Assembly (NCBI GenBank): GCA_016709385.1
Contig: JADJMW010000002.1
Span: 62,001 to 126,000, forward strand
Direction of reading: 5' to 3'
From: Candidatus Rubrivivax defluviihabitans
Lineage (GTDB): Bacteria > Pseudomonadota > Gammaproteobacteria > Burkholderiales > Burkholderiaceae_C
DNA: 64,000 bases
Shown: piece after piece, positions 1 to 8,174 of the stretch
Numbering within the stretch: position 1 is the stretch's first letter
Layout of the letters: each line of letters begins with the position of its first letter
Translations under genes and position numbers: made by a program
Notes under the pieces: generated by a model
Database searches by the model: none
Seen by the model: only the letters and a program-made list of their open reading frames with translations
Told to the model about the DNA's origin: nothing

Positions 1-2
1 CC

Positions 3-104
3 GCGCATGACCGTGGCCGCCAGGCACAGCATGCCGTCCGCGCCGACCGTGCCGACGGAAGGCAGCTCAATGCTTGCCGAAGCGCTCGTCGTGTTGGCAT
101 TCAT
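3..104 (-). CDS. 5' end of an unidentified gene running off the left edge (partial)
   Basis: An open frame starts at an ATG (complement of 102-104) and reads leftward off the window, giving 34 residues beginning MNANTTSASASIELP. Nearly every codon ends in G or C, as in the real genes around it, which favours coding. No domain can be recognised from so few residues and there is no convincing Shine-Dalgarno sequence. It would be divergent from tctC, where a regulator or a catabolic gene for the transported substrate is common. A rightward frame from base 7 overlaps it and is considered less likely. Confidence 0.35.
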   Translation of the reverse strand, partial: MNANTTSASASIELPSVGTVGADGMLCLAATVMR

Positions 105-283
105 GGGTGGCGGGGATGACGTCACGAACCATTGTGTCGCCGGACCGGGTGCCAGGCAGGCCACGGAGCGGCCGCGCGCGACTGCGGTCTCCAGCATGGC
201 GGCAGCGGCCTCTTCCAGGGGCCCGCATCATCACCCCTCGTTAACCCGATCAGGGTATGTCCGTAGCTCTCGGCGATGCAATT

Positions 284-300
284 GAAAGCCGATCGAAAGC
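284..300 (+). promoter_or_regulatory. candidate TctD binding site: GAAAGC direct repeat, 11-bp period
   Basis: GAAAGC occurs at 284-289 and again at 295-300, so the repeats start 11 bp apart. OmpR/PhoB-type response regulators usually bind tandem half-sites at 10-11 bp spacing, and the window encodes such a regulator (TctD) 4.3 kb away. The site lies 113 bp before the tctC start, inside the 105-412 gap between divergent genes, in which I see no further gene. Assignment to TctD is inference. Confidence 0.4.
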
Positions 301-412
301 TTTTGCCGGCCGTCGGCGGCATCATTCCCGGCACGGGGCGGCGGACCGCTCGACAACGCGCGGCCTCGCCGCCGCCCGGACCATCATCCCACCACAGAAG
401 GAGACCCGCACC

Positions 413-1387
413 ATGTCCAAGATCAAGGCCCTGGCCTGCCTCGCCACCGCCGCAATGGCCCTGGCCACCGCCCACGCCGAGCCTGCAAAGCCCGAGTGCA
501 TCGCCCCGGCACAGCCCGGCGGCGGCTTCGACCTGACCTGCCGCATCGCGGTCAATACCTTCAAGAACACCGACACGCTGAAGGCGCCGATGCGCACCGT
601 CTACATGCCCGGCGGCATCGGTGCCGTGGCCTACAACAACGTCATCACGCAGCGCCCGGGCGAAGGCGGCACCATCGTCGCCTTCTCGGGCGGTTCGCTG
701 CTCAACCTGGCGCAGGGCAAGTTCGGCAAGTACGGCGTCAACGACGTGCGCTGGCTGGCGTCGATCGGCGCCGACTACGGCGCCGTCATGGTGCGCAACG
801 ATTCGCCGTACAAGACGCTGCCCGACCTGATGGCGGCCTTGAAGGCCGACCCGACCAAGGTCGTGATGGGCGCCGGCGGCTCGGTCGGCAGCCAGGACTG
901 GATGAAGGCCGCGCTCACCGCCAAGGCCGCGGGCGTGGACTACACGAAGATGCGCTTCGTCGCCTTCGAAGGCGGCGGCGAGGCGGTGACGGCGCTGCGC
1001 GGTGGCCACATCCAGGCCTACACCGGCGACGCCGCCGAGGCGCGCACGCTGATGGACGGCGGCGCGCCGATCCGCGTGCTGGCGGTCTATCACAACGAAC
1101 GCCTGACCGGCAAGATGAGCAACGTGCCGACCGCCAAGGAGCAGGGTTACGACATCCAGTGGCCGATCATTCGCGGCTTCTATGTCGGGCCCAAGGTCTC
1201 CGATGCCGACTACAACTGGTGGGTGGCGGCCTTCGACAAGGCCATGGCCACGCCCGAGTTCGCCAAGGAGCAGGAACAGGGCGGGCTGTTCCCCTTCAAC
1301 ATGACCGGGGCCAAGCTCGACACCTTCGTCAAGGAGCGCACGGCCGCCTACCGCGACCTGGCGCAGACCTTCGGCCTCGTGAAGTAG
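413..1387 (+). CDS. tctC: TctC, periplasmic tricarboxylate-binding protein of a TTT transporter
   Basis: Encodes 324 residues and should deliver a carboxylate (citrate or a related acid in characterised systems) to the TctAB membrane complex. The chosen ATG is preceded by a clear AGAAGGAGA ribosome site at 396-404. Residues 1-22 form a Sec signal peptide ending AHA. The mature protein has the Bug/TctC fold, with the early ligand-loop segment PGGGFD and the repeated glycine loops typical of the family. Length is normal. It is first in tctC-tctB-tctA, and the regulators tctD and tctE lie downstream beyond one reversed gene. In Bordetella and Salmonella this arrangement mediates tricarboxylate uptake. 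The actual substrate cannot be read from sequence. Confidence 0.93.
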   Translation: MSKIKALACLATAAMALATAHAEPAKPECIAPAQPGGGFDLTCRIAVNTFKNTDTLKAPMRTVYMPGGIGAVAYNNVITQRPGEGGTIVAFSGGSLLNLAQGKFGKYGVNDVRWLASIGADYGAVMVRNDSPYKTLPDLMAALKADPTKVVMGAGGSVGSQDWMKAALTAKAAGVDYTKMRFVAFEGGGEAVTALRGGHIQAYTGDAAEARTLMDGGAPIRVLAVYHNERLTGKMSNVPTAKEQGYDIQWPIIRGFYVGPKVSDADYNWWVAAFDKAMATPEFAKEQEQGGLFPFNMTGAKLDTFVKERTAAYRDLAQTFGLVK

Positions 1388-1477
1388 GCGCGTCCCGGCC
1401 GACAGACTCGCGGCCGTCGGCAGCAGAACAAGGGCGCCGCGCCGGTGCGCGGCGCCCGCCCACGCAGGAGACAGGGC

Positions 1478-1921
1478 ATGACCATCAACGACCGCATGGC
1501 CGGCATCGCCGGCCTGCTGCTGGCCGCTTTCCTGGCCATCTTCGGCTGGGGGCTGCAGGCCCCGTTCGCCTACGAACCGGTGGGGCCGCGCGCCTTTCCG
1601 CTCGGCCTGTCGCTGGTCATCGCGCTTTGCAGCGGCTGGCTCGTCTACAAGGGCGGCGGTGAGGCCGAGCCCAACCCGCCGGGGGCCAACCTGCGCATCT
1701 CGCTGATGGTCGGCCTGATCGCGGCTTATGCCTTCCTCTTCGTCTGGCTGGGCTTCGTGATCGCCAACACGATCATGGTCGTCTTCGTCGGCCGGCTGTT
1801 CGGCGGCAGCTGGGTCAAGTCGGTGATCACCGGTGTCGTCATGAGCGTGCTGTTCTTCCTGCTCTTCGACAAGGTGCTCGACGTCGTGCTGCCCACCGGT
1901 CTGCTCGGAGGACTGCTCTGA
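1478..1921 (+). CDS. tctB: TctB, small membrane subunit of the TTT transporter
   Basis: A 147-residue integral membrane protein with about four hydrophobic segments, the size and topology of the poorly conserved small TTT subunit. The ATG at 1478 follows a CAGGAG ribosome site. The longer frame from 1445 adds an arginine-rich, non-membrane stretch and was rejected. Its TGA (1919-1921) shares its last base with the ATG of tctA, so the two subunits are probably translationally coupled. The function is inferred from position and hydrophobicity, because this family diverges quickly. Confidence 0.9.
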   Translation: MTINDRMAGIAGLLLAAFLAIFGWGLQAPFAYEPVGPRAFPLGLSLVIALCSGWLVYKGGGEAEPNPPGANLRISLMVGLIAAYAFLFVWLGFVIANTIMVVFVGRLFGGSWVKSVITGVVMSVLFFLLFDKVLDVVLPTGLLGGLL

Positions 1922-3441
1922 TGGACACCCTGAGCAATCTCGGCATCGGCTTCGGCGTCGCCTTCACGCCGCTGAACCTGCTCGTGGCCGCCGTCGGCGC
2001 CTTCCTCGGCACCATCGTCGGCGTACTGCCCGGCCTGGGGCCGATCAACGGCGTGGCGATGCTGGTGCCGATCTGCTTCGCCATGGGCCTGCCGCCGGAG
2101 ACGGCGCTGATCCTGCTCGCCGCGGTCTATGTCGGCGCCGAATACGGCGGCCGCATCACCTCGATCCTGCTCAACGTTCCGGGCGAAGCCGCTTCGGTGA
2201 TGACGACGCTGGACGGCTACCCCCTGGCACGCCAGGGCCTGGGCGCGGTGGCGCTGTCGCTGTCGGCCTGGGCCTCGTTCATCGGCTCCAGCATCGCCAT
2301 CCTGGGCATCGTGATGCTGGCGCCGCTGGTGGCCCAGTTCGCGCTGGCCTTCGGCCCGGCGGAATATTTCGTGCTCATGATCTTCGCCTTCTGCGCGCTG
2401 ACCAGCCTGCTCGGCGACAACCCCGTGAAGGGCATCCTGATGGCCGCCATCGGGCTGGCCATCTCGACCGTGGGCGTGGACAGCAATTCGGGCGTCTACC
2501 GCTACACCTTCGACCTGCCGCACCTGGCCGACGGCATCGACTTCACGGTGGTGGTGATCGGCCTGTTCGCCATCGCCGAGATGCTGCAGATGCTGGAAAA
2601 GCTGCTCGGCGGGCACAAGGTCGAGGTCACGTCCAGCGGGCGCAAGATCTTCAACCTGAAGGAGCTGGCCTTCACCTGGTGGACGACCTTCCGCAGCGGC
2701 TTGATGGGTTTCGTCATCGGCGTGCTGCCGGGTGCCGGTGCCAGCGTGGCTTCGGCGGTGGCCTATTCGAACGAGAAGCGCCTGCACGAGTCGAAGGACC
2801 CCGACGCCAAGTTCGGCCGCGGCGACATGCGCGGGCTGGTGGCCCCGGAGGCGGCGAACAACGCTGCCGCCACCGGTTCCTTCATCCCGATGCTGACGCT
2901 GGGCGTGCCCGGCTCGGGCACGACGGCGGTGATGATGGGCGCGCTGACGCTGTACAACATCACGCCGGGGCCGGTGCTGTTCGAATCGAAGCCCGAACTG
3001 GTGTGGGGCCTGATCGCTTCGCTGGCGGTGGCCAACGTGATCCTGCTGCTGATGAACGTGCCGATGGTGCGTGTCTTCGCCTCGATGCTGGCCATTCCCG
3101 GCTACATCCTGGTGCCCGGCATCCTGGCCATCAGCTTCATCGGCGTGTATGCCATCAGCGGCTCGGTGTTCGACCTGATGATGATGACGGCGATCGGCGT
3201 CGTCGGCTACTTCATGGTCAAGGTCAAGATGCCGATGGCGCCGCTGGTGCTGGGCGTGGTGCTGGGCGACCTGATGGAGCAGAACTTCCGGCGCGGCCTG
3301 TCCATCACCAACGGCGACCCGGTGATCTTCGTTTCCAGCACCATCTGCATCACGCTGTGGGTGCTGGCGCTGGCCGTGGTCGTGGTGCCGCCGGCGCTGC
3401 GCGCCTACGGCAATCGCGGCCGCCGGTCGCCGGCCGGCTGA
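1921..3441 (+). CDS. tctA: TctA, large transmembrane subunit of the TTT transporter
   Basis: A 506-residue polytopic protein, the normal TctA length. The N-terminal half carries the conserved segment around GVLPGLGPINGVA and the second half a matching GVLPGAGASVASA segment. Glycine- and proline-rich loops in both repeats are the family hallmark. It should form the ion-coupled permease with TctB, using substrate captured by TctC. Its start overlaps the tctB stop by one base. The gene ends 65 bp before the convergent binding-protein gene, and I see no strong intrinsic terminator between them. Confidence 0.94.
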   Translation: MDTLSNLGIGFGVAFTPLNLLVAAVGAFLGTIVGVLPGLGPINGVAMLVPICFAMGLPPETALILLAAVYVGAEYGGRITSILLNVPGEAASVMTTLDGYPLARQGLGAVALSLSAWASFIGSSIAILGIVMLAPLVAQFALAFGPAEYFVLMIFAFCALTSLLGDNPVKGILMAAIGLAISTVGVDSNSGVYRYTFDLPHLADGIDFTVVVIGLFAIAEMLQMLEKLLGGHKVEVTSSGRKIFNLKELAFTWWTTFRSGLMGFVIGVLPGAGASVASAVAYSNEKRLHESKDPDAKFGRGDMRGLVAPEAANNAAATGSFIPMLTLGVPGSGTTAVMMGALTLYNITPGPVLFESKPELVWGLIASLAVANVILLLMNVPMVRVFASMLAIPGYILVPGILAISFIGVYAISGSVFDLMMMTAIGVVGYFMVKVKMPMAPLVLGVVLGDLMEQNFRRGLSITNGDPVIFVSSTICITLWVLALAVVVVPPALRAYGNRGRRSPAG

Positions 3442-3506
3442 AGCGGCGCCGCGAGCCGCGCCGGTGATGGACACCAGCAGCCCGGCCTGGGTCGCGGTTG
3501 GCCGGA

Positions 3507-4580
3507 TCAACGCGCCGCGGTGAAAGCACCGTGCCAGCGTTTCAGGAAGGCCGCCCGGCGGCTCTGGTCCAGCGGTGCCATCAGCCCTGGCCCGAGGGCG
3601 ATCGGTCGCGCTGCCGCACCGAGCTGCCGCTGCAGCTGGCTGCCGGTGCGCGCGCCGTCGAGGTCGGTGCGCACCGGGTAGAGGCCGCAGTCGTCGGCCA
3701 GCACACGCTGGCCGGCGGGCGACAGCAGGTGATCCAGCCATTGACGCGCCCCTTCGGCATTCGGCGCGCGCTGCGCCACGAAGGCCACGCGCGAGGCGAT
3801 CAGCGTGTAGTCACCGGGATAGACCAGCACCAGCTCCGGGTGGCTGGCGGCCGCCGCCGCGGCATAGGTGCCCAGCACGTTGTAGGCCAGCAGCGAATGC
3901 CCGAGGCGCACGCTGTCGAGCATGTCCTGCGTATGGGTGTACAGGCGCGCCTGGCTGGCGGCCAGCGCCTGCACCAGGTCCCAGGCACCCTGCGTGACCT
4001 GCGCGTCGTGCGCTGCCAGCAGGTAGCCCAGGCCGGAACGTTCGATATCGTAGGTCGCCACACGCTGGCGAAAACGCGCCGGCTCGGCGCGCAGCAGTGC
4101 CGCCAGCGCGGCGTGCGTGCGCGGCACCTCGCCTGCGGCCAGGCCGTCGCGGTGGTGGACCAGGCCGACCGGCTCGTAGGTGGTGGCATAGGCCTCGTGT
4201 TTCCACACCGCCCAGCGCGGCAGGCTGGCGGCATGCGGGCTGACATGGCGCGCCGCATGGCCGTCGTTGACGAGCTTGATCTGCAGGTCCATGGCCGAAC
4301 TCCACAGCACGTCGGCGCCGCGTCCGCCGTCGGCCAGGAAGACCTGCATCAGCTCCGTGCTGCCGAGCTCGACATAGTCCACCACGAGCCCACGGTGGCT
4401 GGCCTGGAAGTGTTCGATCAGCGGCTGCACCCGTGCCCGGTCGGTGGCGGCCAGCACCCGCACCGTGCGCGCTGCCGAGGCGCGGGCCAGCGGCAGGCCC
4501 AGCGCCGTGGCACAGGCCGCGCCGGTGCGCAGCAGCACGCGTCGCCTGCCGTTCGAGCTGTCTCCAGGCGTGGCGGTCAT
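3507..4580 (-). CDS. ABC-type periplasmic solute-binding protein (family 1, iron/thiamine-like)
   Basis: About 357 residues, secreted. The N-terminus has RRRVLL followed by a hydrophobic stretch ending ARASA, resembling a twin-arginine or strong Sec leader. The mature part begins with a strand of the type TVRVLAATD and looks like the AfuA/Fbp-type family 1 binding proteins. It is divergent from tctD and convergent with tctA, with no permease or ATPase gene nearby. In several betaproteobacteria a similar gene sits beside tctDE, so it may act as an accessory periplasmic sensor or scavenger for that system (inference). A start 12 bp upstream at 4592 is also possible. Confidence 0.8.
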   Translation of the reverse strand: MTATPGDSSNGRRRVLLRTGAACATALGLPLARASAARTVRVLAATDRARVQPLIEHFQASHRGLVVDYVELGSTELMQVFLADGGRGADVLWSSAMDLQIKLVNDGHAARHVSPHAASLPRWAVWKHEAYATTYEPVGLVHHRDGLAAGEVPRTHAALAALLRAEPARFRQRVATYDIERSGLGYLLAAHDAQVTQGAWDLVQALAASQARLYTHTQDMLDSVRLGHSLLAYNVLGTYAAAAAASHPELVLVYPGDYTLIASRVAFVAQRAPNAEGARQWLDHLLSPAGQRVLADDCGLYPVRTDLDGARTGSQLQRQLGAAARPIALGPGLMAPLDQSRRAAFLKRWHGAFTAAR

Positions 4581-4640
4581 GGTTGGCGCCATTATTGCGA
4601 CCCCCGGCAGCGTCCCGCCTGAGCGTTGATCCCCCCCATC

Positions 4641-5321
4641 ATGAAGATCCTGCTGGTCGAAGACGAGGCCGAACTGGTGCGCACGCTGACGCAGTCGCTC
4701 GGCACCCTGGGCATCCAGGTCGAAGGCCGTGGCGACGGCGCCAGCGCCGATGCCGCACTGCAGCAGCATGCCTACGACGTGGTGGTGCTCGACCTGGCGC
4801 TGCCGCGACTGCCCGGGCTGGAAGTGCTGCGCCGCCTGCGCCAGCGCAACGACACCGTGCCGGTGCTGGTGCTCACGGCCAGCGGCGACATCACCGACCG
4901 CGTCTACGGACTCAATGCGGGCGCCGACGACTACCTGGCCAAGCCCTTCGAGCTGAGCGAGCTCGAGGCCCGGCTGCGTGCACTGCACCGGCGCCGCCTG
5001 AAGTCCGCCCATTCGGTGCTCGCCGTGGGCGCACTCGCCCTGGACACCATCTCGCGCCGCTTCACCGTCGGCGGGCAGCCGCTGGAGCTGCCGCCGCGCG
5101 AGCATGACCTGCTGGAAGCGCTGATGATCAACGCCGGGCGCCCGGTGAACAAGCTGCTGCTGGCCGACCGGCTGCGCAGCAGCGACAGCGTGCTCAGCCA
5201 CGATGCGCTGGAGGTCTACGTGCACCGGCTGCGCCGCCGCATCGAAGGCAGCGGCGCCGCGATCCACACCCTGCGCGGCCTGGGTTATCTGCTGGAAGCG
5301 GCCGATGCTTCGCCTGCGTGA
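4641..5321 (+). CDS. tctD: TctD, OmpR-family response regulator
   Basis: A 226-residue protein with an N-terminal receiver domain (acidic pair E7/D8, phospho-acceptor D51 in VVLDLALPR, conserved TA and K further on). The C-terminal winged-helix DNA-binding domain ends with the usual YVHRLRRRI and RGLGYLL segments. Length is normal. It overlaps the sensor kinase gene by 17 bp. In Salmonella and Bordetella the homologous pair activates the tricarboxylate transporter in response to external citrate. Its likely target here is the tctC promoter, where an 11-bp-spaced repeat is present. The ATG at 4641 gives the canonical MKILLVEDE start; an in-frame upstream ATG adds only five residues. Confidence 0.93.
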   Translation: MKILLVEDEAELVRTLTQSLGTLGIQVEGRGDGASADAALQQHAYDVVVLDLALPRLPGLEVLRRLRQRNDTVPVLVLTASGDITDRVYGLNAGADDYLAKPFELSELEARLRALHRRRLKSAHSVLAVGALALDTISRRFTVGGQPLELPPREHDLLEALMINAGRPVNKLLLADRLRSSDSVLSHDALEVYVHRLRRRIEGSGAAIHTLRGLGYLLEAADASPA

Positions 5322-6681
5322 CCTGCTGCTGCGCTGGCTGCTGGTGCCGACGCTGCTGCTGTGGGCCGGGGCCTTCGTCTTCGGCTATCTGCACAGCCTG
5401 GACCAGGCCCATGCCGCCTTCGACCGCACGCTGCTCGGCTCGGCCATGGTGCTGGCCGAGAGCGTGCGCCTGCAGGACAAGGACGTGGTGGCCGAGGTGC
5501 CGGTGGCGGCCCTGGAGATGCTGCGCACCGACGCGCACGACCGCGTCTTCTACCGCATCGCCGACGCCGGCAGCGGCGCGCCCATCACCGGCTACGCCGA
5601 CCTGCCCGCACCGCCGCCCGGCCTGGCCGCGCTGCCGGCCTTCTTCGACGCCGACTACAAGGGGCAGCGGGTGCGCGTGGCGAGCCTGCAGCACATGGTG
5701 CTGGCCGGCGCCGAGCGCCGCGAGCTGCTGGTGCAGGTGGCCGAGACGCTGGACGCCAGGCACCAGCTGACGAACCGGCTGGTGCTGCGCTCGACGGCGG
5801 TGCAGCTGTCCTTGATTGCGTTGTCGGCGGGACTCATCACCTTCGGCGTGCGGCGCGGCCTGTCGCCGCTGAAGCGACTGCACGACGAGGTGAAGAGCCG
5901 CGACCCGGCCGACCTCGAGCCGATGGACACGCGCACCGTGCCGCGCGAGGTGGTGCCGCTGATCGACGCCATCAACGCCCACACCGAGCGCCAGCGCCAG
6001 CTCGCCGAGGCGCAGGTGCGTTTCGTCGCCAACGCCTCGCACCAGCTGAAGACGCCGCTGACGGTGCTGCGGGCGCAGGTCGGGGAGGCCCTGCAGCAGA
6101 ACGATGTCGAGGCCATGCGCGCCATCGTCGCCCGCATGGACGGCACCACCGAGGCCACCGGACGCCTGGTCGGCCAGCTGCTGGCGCTGGCCCGCAGCGA
6201 GCCCGACCGCCCGCTCGACGCACGGGACCTCGACCTCGCCGAACTGGTCCAGCAAGCCACTTTCGAGCAGGTGTCGGCAGCGCGCGCCAGGGGCATCGAT
6301 CTCGGCTTCGAGGGCGCCGGCCCGCTGCCCTTGCGCGGCGAGGCGCTGCTGCTGCGTGAACTGGTGACCAACCTGGTCCACAACGCGGTGACCTACACGC
6401 CCGCCGGGGGCCACGTCACGGTGAGCGTGGGCCGGATCGAGGGCGGCGTGCGGCTGCGCGTGGTCGACGACGGACCCGGCATCCCGGCCGAGGAGCGCGA
6501 ACGCGTCTTCGAGCGCTTCCAGCGCCTGGACGGCAGCGGCGCCGCCGGCAGCGGCCTCGGCCTGGCCATCGTCAAGGAGATCTGCGCACGCCACGGCGCC
6601 GAGGTCCTGCTCTCCGACCCGCCGCAGGGCGGCCGCGGCCTGTGCGTCGATGTGCGCTTTGCCGCCCGCGCCGGCGGCTGA
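5305..6681 (+). CDS. tctE: TctE, membrane sensor histidine kinase
   Basis: A 458-residue kinase with a transmembrane helix near residues 10-35, a periplasmic region of roughly 120 residues, a second helix near 160-190 and a short HAMP-like connector. The dimerisation domain has the phospho-accepting H246 in ANASHQLKTPL. The ATPase domain shows an N box (LVTNLVHNA), a G1 box (VVDDGPGIP) and a G2 box (GSGLGLAI). The periplasmic segment probably senses the carboxylate directly or together with TctC. It is translated from within the 3' end of tctD. It ends 38 bp from the convergent trkH gene. Confidence 0.92.
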   Translation: MLRLRDLLLRWLLVPTLLLWAGAFVFGYLHSLDQAHAAFDRTLLGSAMVLAESVRLQDKDVVAEVPVAALEMLRTDAHDRVFYRIADAGSGAPITGYADLPAPPPGLAALPAFFDADYKGQRVRVASLQHMVLAGAERRELLVQVAETLDARHQLTNRLVLRSTAVQLSLIALSAGLITFGVRRGLSPLKRLHDEVKSRDPADLEPMDTRTVPREVVPLIDAINAHTERQRQLAEAQVRFVANASHQLKTPLTVLRAQVGEALQQNDVEAMRAIVARMDGTTEATGRLVGQLLALARSEPDRPLDARDLDLAELVQQATFEQVSAARARGIDLGFEGAGPLPLRGEALLLRELVTNLVHNAVTYTPAGGHVTVSVGRIEGGVRLRVVDDGPGIPAEERERVFERFQRLDGSGAAGSGLGLAIVKEICARHGAEVLLSDPPQGGRGLCVDVRFAARAGG

Positions 6682-6719
6682 GAGGCCCTGGCGGCACAGC
6701 GGCCGATCGGCCGGCGTGC

Positions 6720-8174
6720 TCAGCGCCGCCAGAACGCCGGCGTGAACAGCACCAGCACGCTCAGCAGTTCCAGCCGCCCCAGCAGCATGGCGAAGGTGCA
6801 GACCCAGGTCTGGAAGTCGTTCAGCCCCTGGTAGTTGCCGGACGGGCCGACCTGCCCCAGCCCCGGGCCGGTGTTGTTGATGCAAGCGATGGTGGCCGTT
6901 GCTGCGCTGACCAGGTCCAGGCCCGAGAACATCAACAGCATGCTCACGATCACCATCGACGAACCGTAGAACAGCATGAACGCCAGCACCGACATCAGCA
7001 CCTGGTTCGGCACCACGCCACCGCCCAGGGTGACCGGCACCACGGCACGCGGATGGACGATGCGTGTCAGTTCGCGCCGCGCCTGCTTGAGCAGCAGCAG
7101 CGAGCGGATCAGTTTGATACCGCCGCCGGTGGAACCCGCACAGGTGGCGAAGCTGCAAAGGAACAGCATCAGCACCGGCGCGAAGATCGGCCATTGCGCG
7201 TAGTCGACGGTCGCGTAACCGGTGGTGGTGGCCACCGACACGACGTTGAACGCGGAGTGGCGCAGCGCGGTCCAGAAACCCGGGTACACCTCGTTGGCCC
7301 ACAGGAAGACCGCCACCCCCAGCACCGAAGTCAGCATCAGCGGCACGTACATGCGGACCTCGAGGTCGTGCCAGAGCACGGCCGGCGAGCGCTTCTTCCA
7401 GACCAGGAAGTAGAGCGCGAAATTGATCCCCGCCAGCAACATGAAGACCACGGCCACGGCTTCGATCCGCGGCGAGTCGAAGGCCCCGAAACTGGCATCG
7501 TAGGCGGCGAACCCGCCCAGCCCCATCGTCGAGCACATGTGCATGAAGGCATCGGTCCAGCTCATGCCGGCCCAGCGGTAGGCCAGGAAGCAGGCGCCTG
7601 CCATCACGAAGTAGACGGCCCACAACCCGCGTGCCGTCTCGGCGATGCGCGGCGTCAGCTTCTGGTCCTTCATCGGGCCCGCGGTCTCGGACTTGAACAA
7701 CTGCGCGCCACCCACCCCCAGCAGCGGCAGGATCGCCACCACCAGCACGATGATGCCCATGCCACCGACGAGGACCAGCAGGCAGCGCCAGACATTCACC
7801 GACACCGGCAGCGTCTCCAGCCCCGTGAGCACGGTGGCCCCGGTGGTGGTGAAACCGCTCATGGCCTCGAAATAGGCGTCGGTGATGCTCAACCCCGGCA
7901 TGGCCCACAGCAGCGGCAAGGCGGCGAAGGCCGGCAGCAACAGCCAGGTCAAGGTCACGAGCAGGAAGCCATCGCGCGGCTGCAACTCGCGGCGGAACCG
8001 GCTCATCGTCAGACTCATCGCCGCGCCGGCACCGAAGGTGGCCATCATGGCGCCGATGAAGGCCATCTGGGCACCGTCCTCGCCCACCGCAGCAAAGCCC
8101 AGCGGCACCGCCATCAGCAGGGCGAAGATCATCACGATGCGCCCGACCAGGGCGACGACGGCCAGCGTACCCAT
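6720..8174 (-). CDS. trkH: TrkH, potassium uptake channel subunit
   Basis: A 484-residue membrane protein with the four membrane-pore-membrane repeats of the Trk/Ktr/HKT superfamily. Pore-loop glycines are visible in segments such as SGFTTTGAT, STMGLGGFA, TTTGYAT and INNTGPGLG. It forms the potassium-translocating pore and depends on the cytosolic regulator TrkA, encoded just upstream. Its ATG overlaps the trkA stop by one base, within ATCA read on the plus strand, indicating coupling. The last residues end in a short hydrophilic tail, and length matches the family. Confidence 0.95.
   Translation of the reverse strand: MGTLAVVALVGRIVMIFALLMAVPLGFAAVGEDGAQMAFIGAMMATFGAGAAMSLTMSRFRRELQPRDGFLLVTLTWLLLPAFAALPLLWAMPGLSITDAYFEAMSGFTTTGATVLTGLETLPVSVNVWRCLLVLVGGMGIIVLVVAILPLLGVGGAQLFKSETAGPMKDQKLTPRIAETARGLWAVYFVMAGACFLAYRWAGMSWTDAFMHMCSTMGLGGFAAYDASFGAFDSPRIEAVAVVFMLLAGINFALYFLVWKKRSPAVLWHDLEVRMYVPLMLTSVLGVAVFLWANEVYPGFWTALRHSAFNVVSVATTTGYATVDYAQWPIFAPVLMLFLCSFATCAGSTGGGIKLIRSLLLLKQARRELTRIVHPRAVVPVTLGGGVVPNQVLMSVLAFMLFYGSSMVIVSMLLMFSGLDLVSAATATIACINNTGPGLGQVGPSGNYQGLNDFQTWVCTFAMLLGRLELLSVLVLFTPAFWRR

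Noticed and set aside
7..285. Rightward 92-residue frame at the left edge
   Set aside because: Residue composition is low-complexity and it lacks a ribosome site. It overlaps a leftward frame with better codon usage and the tctC promoter region.
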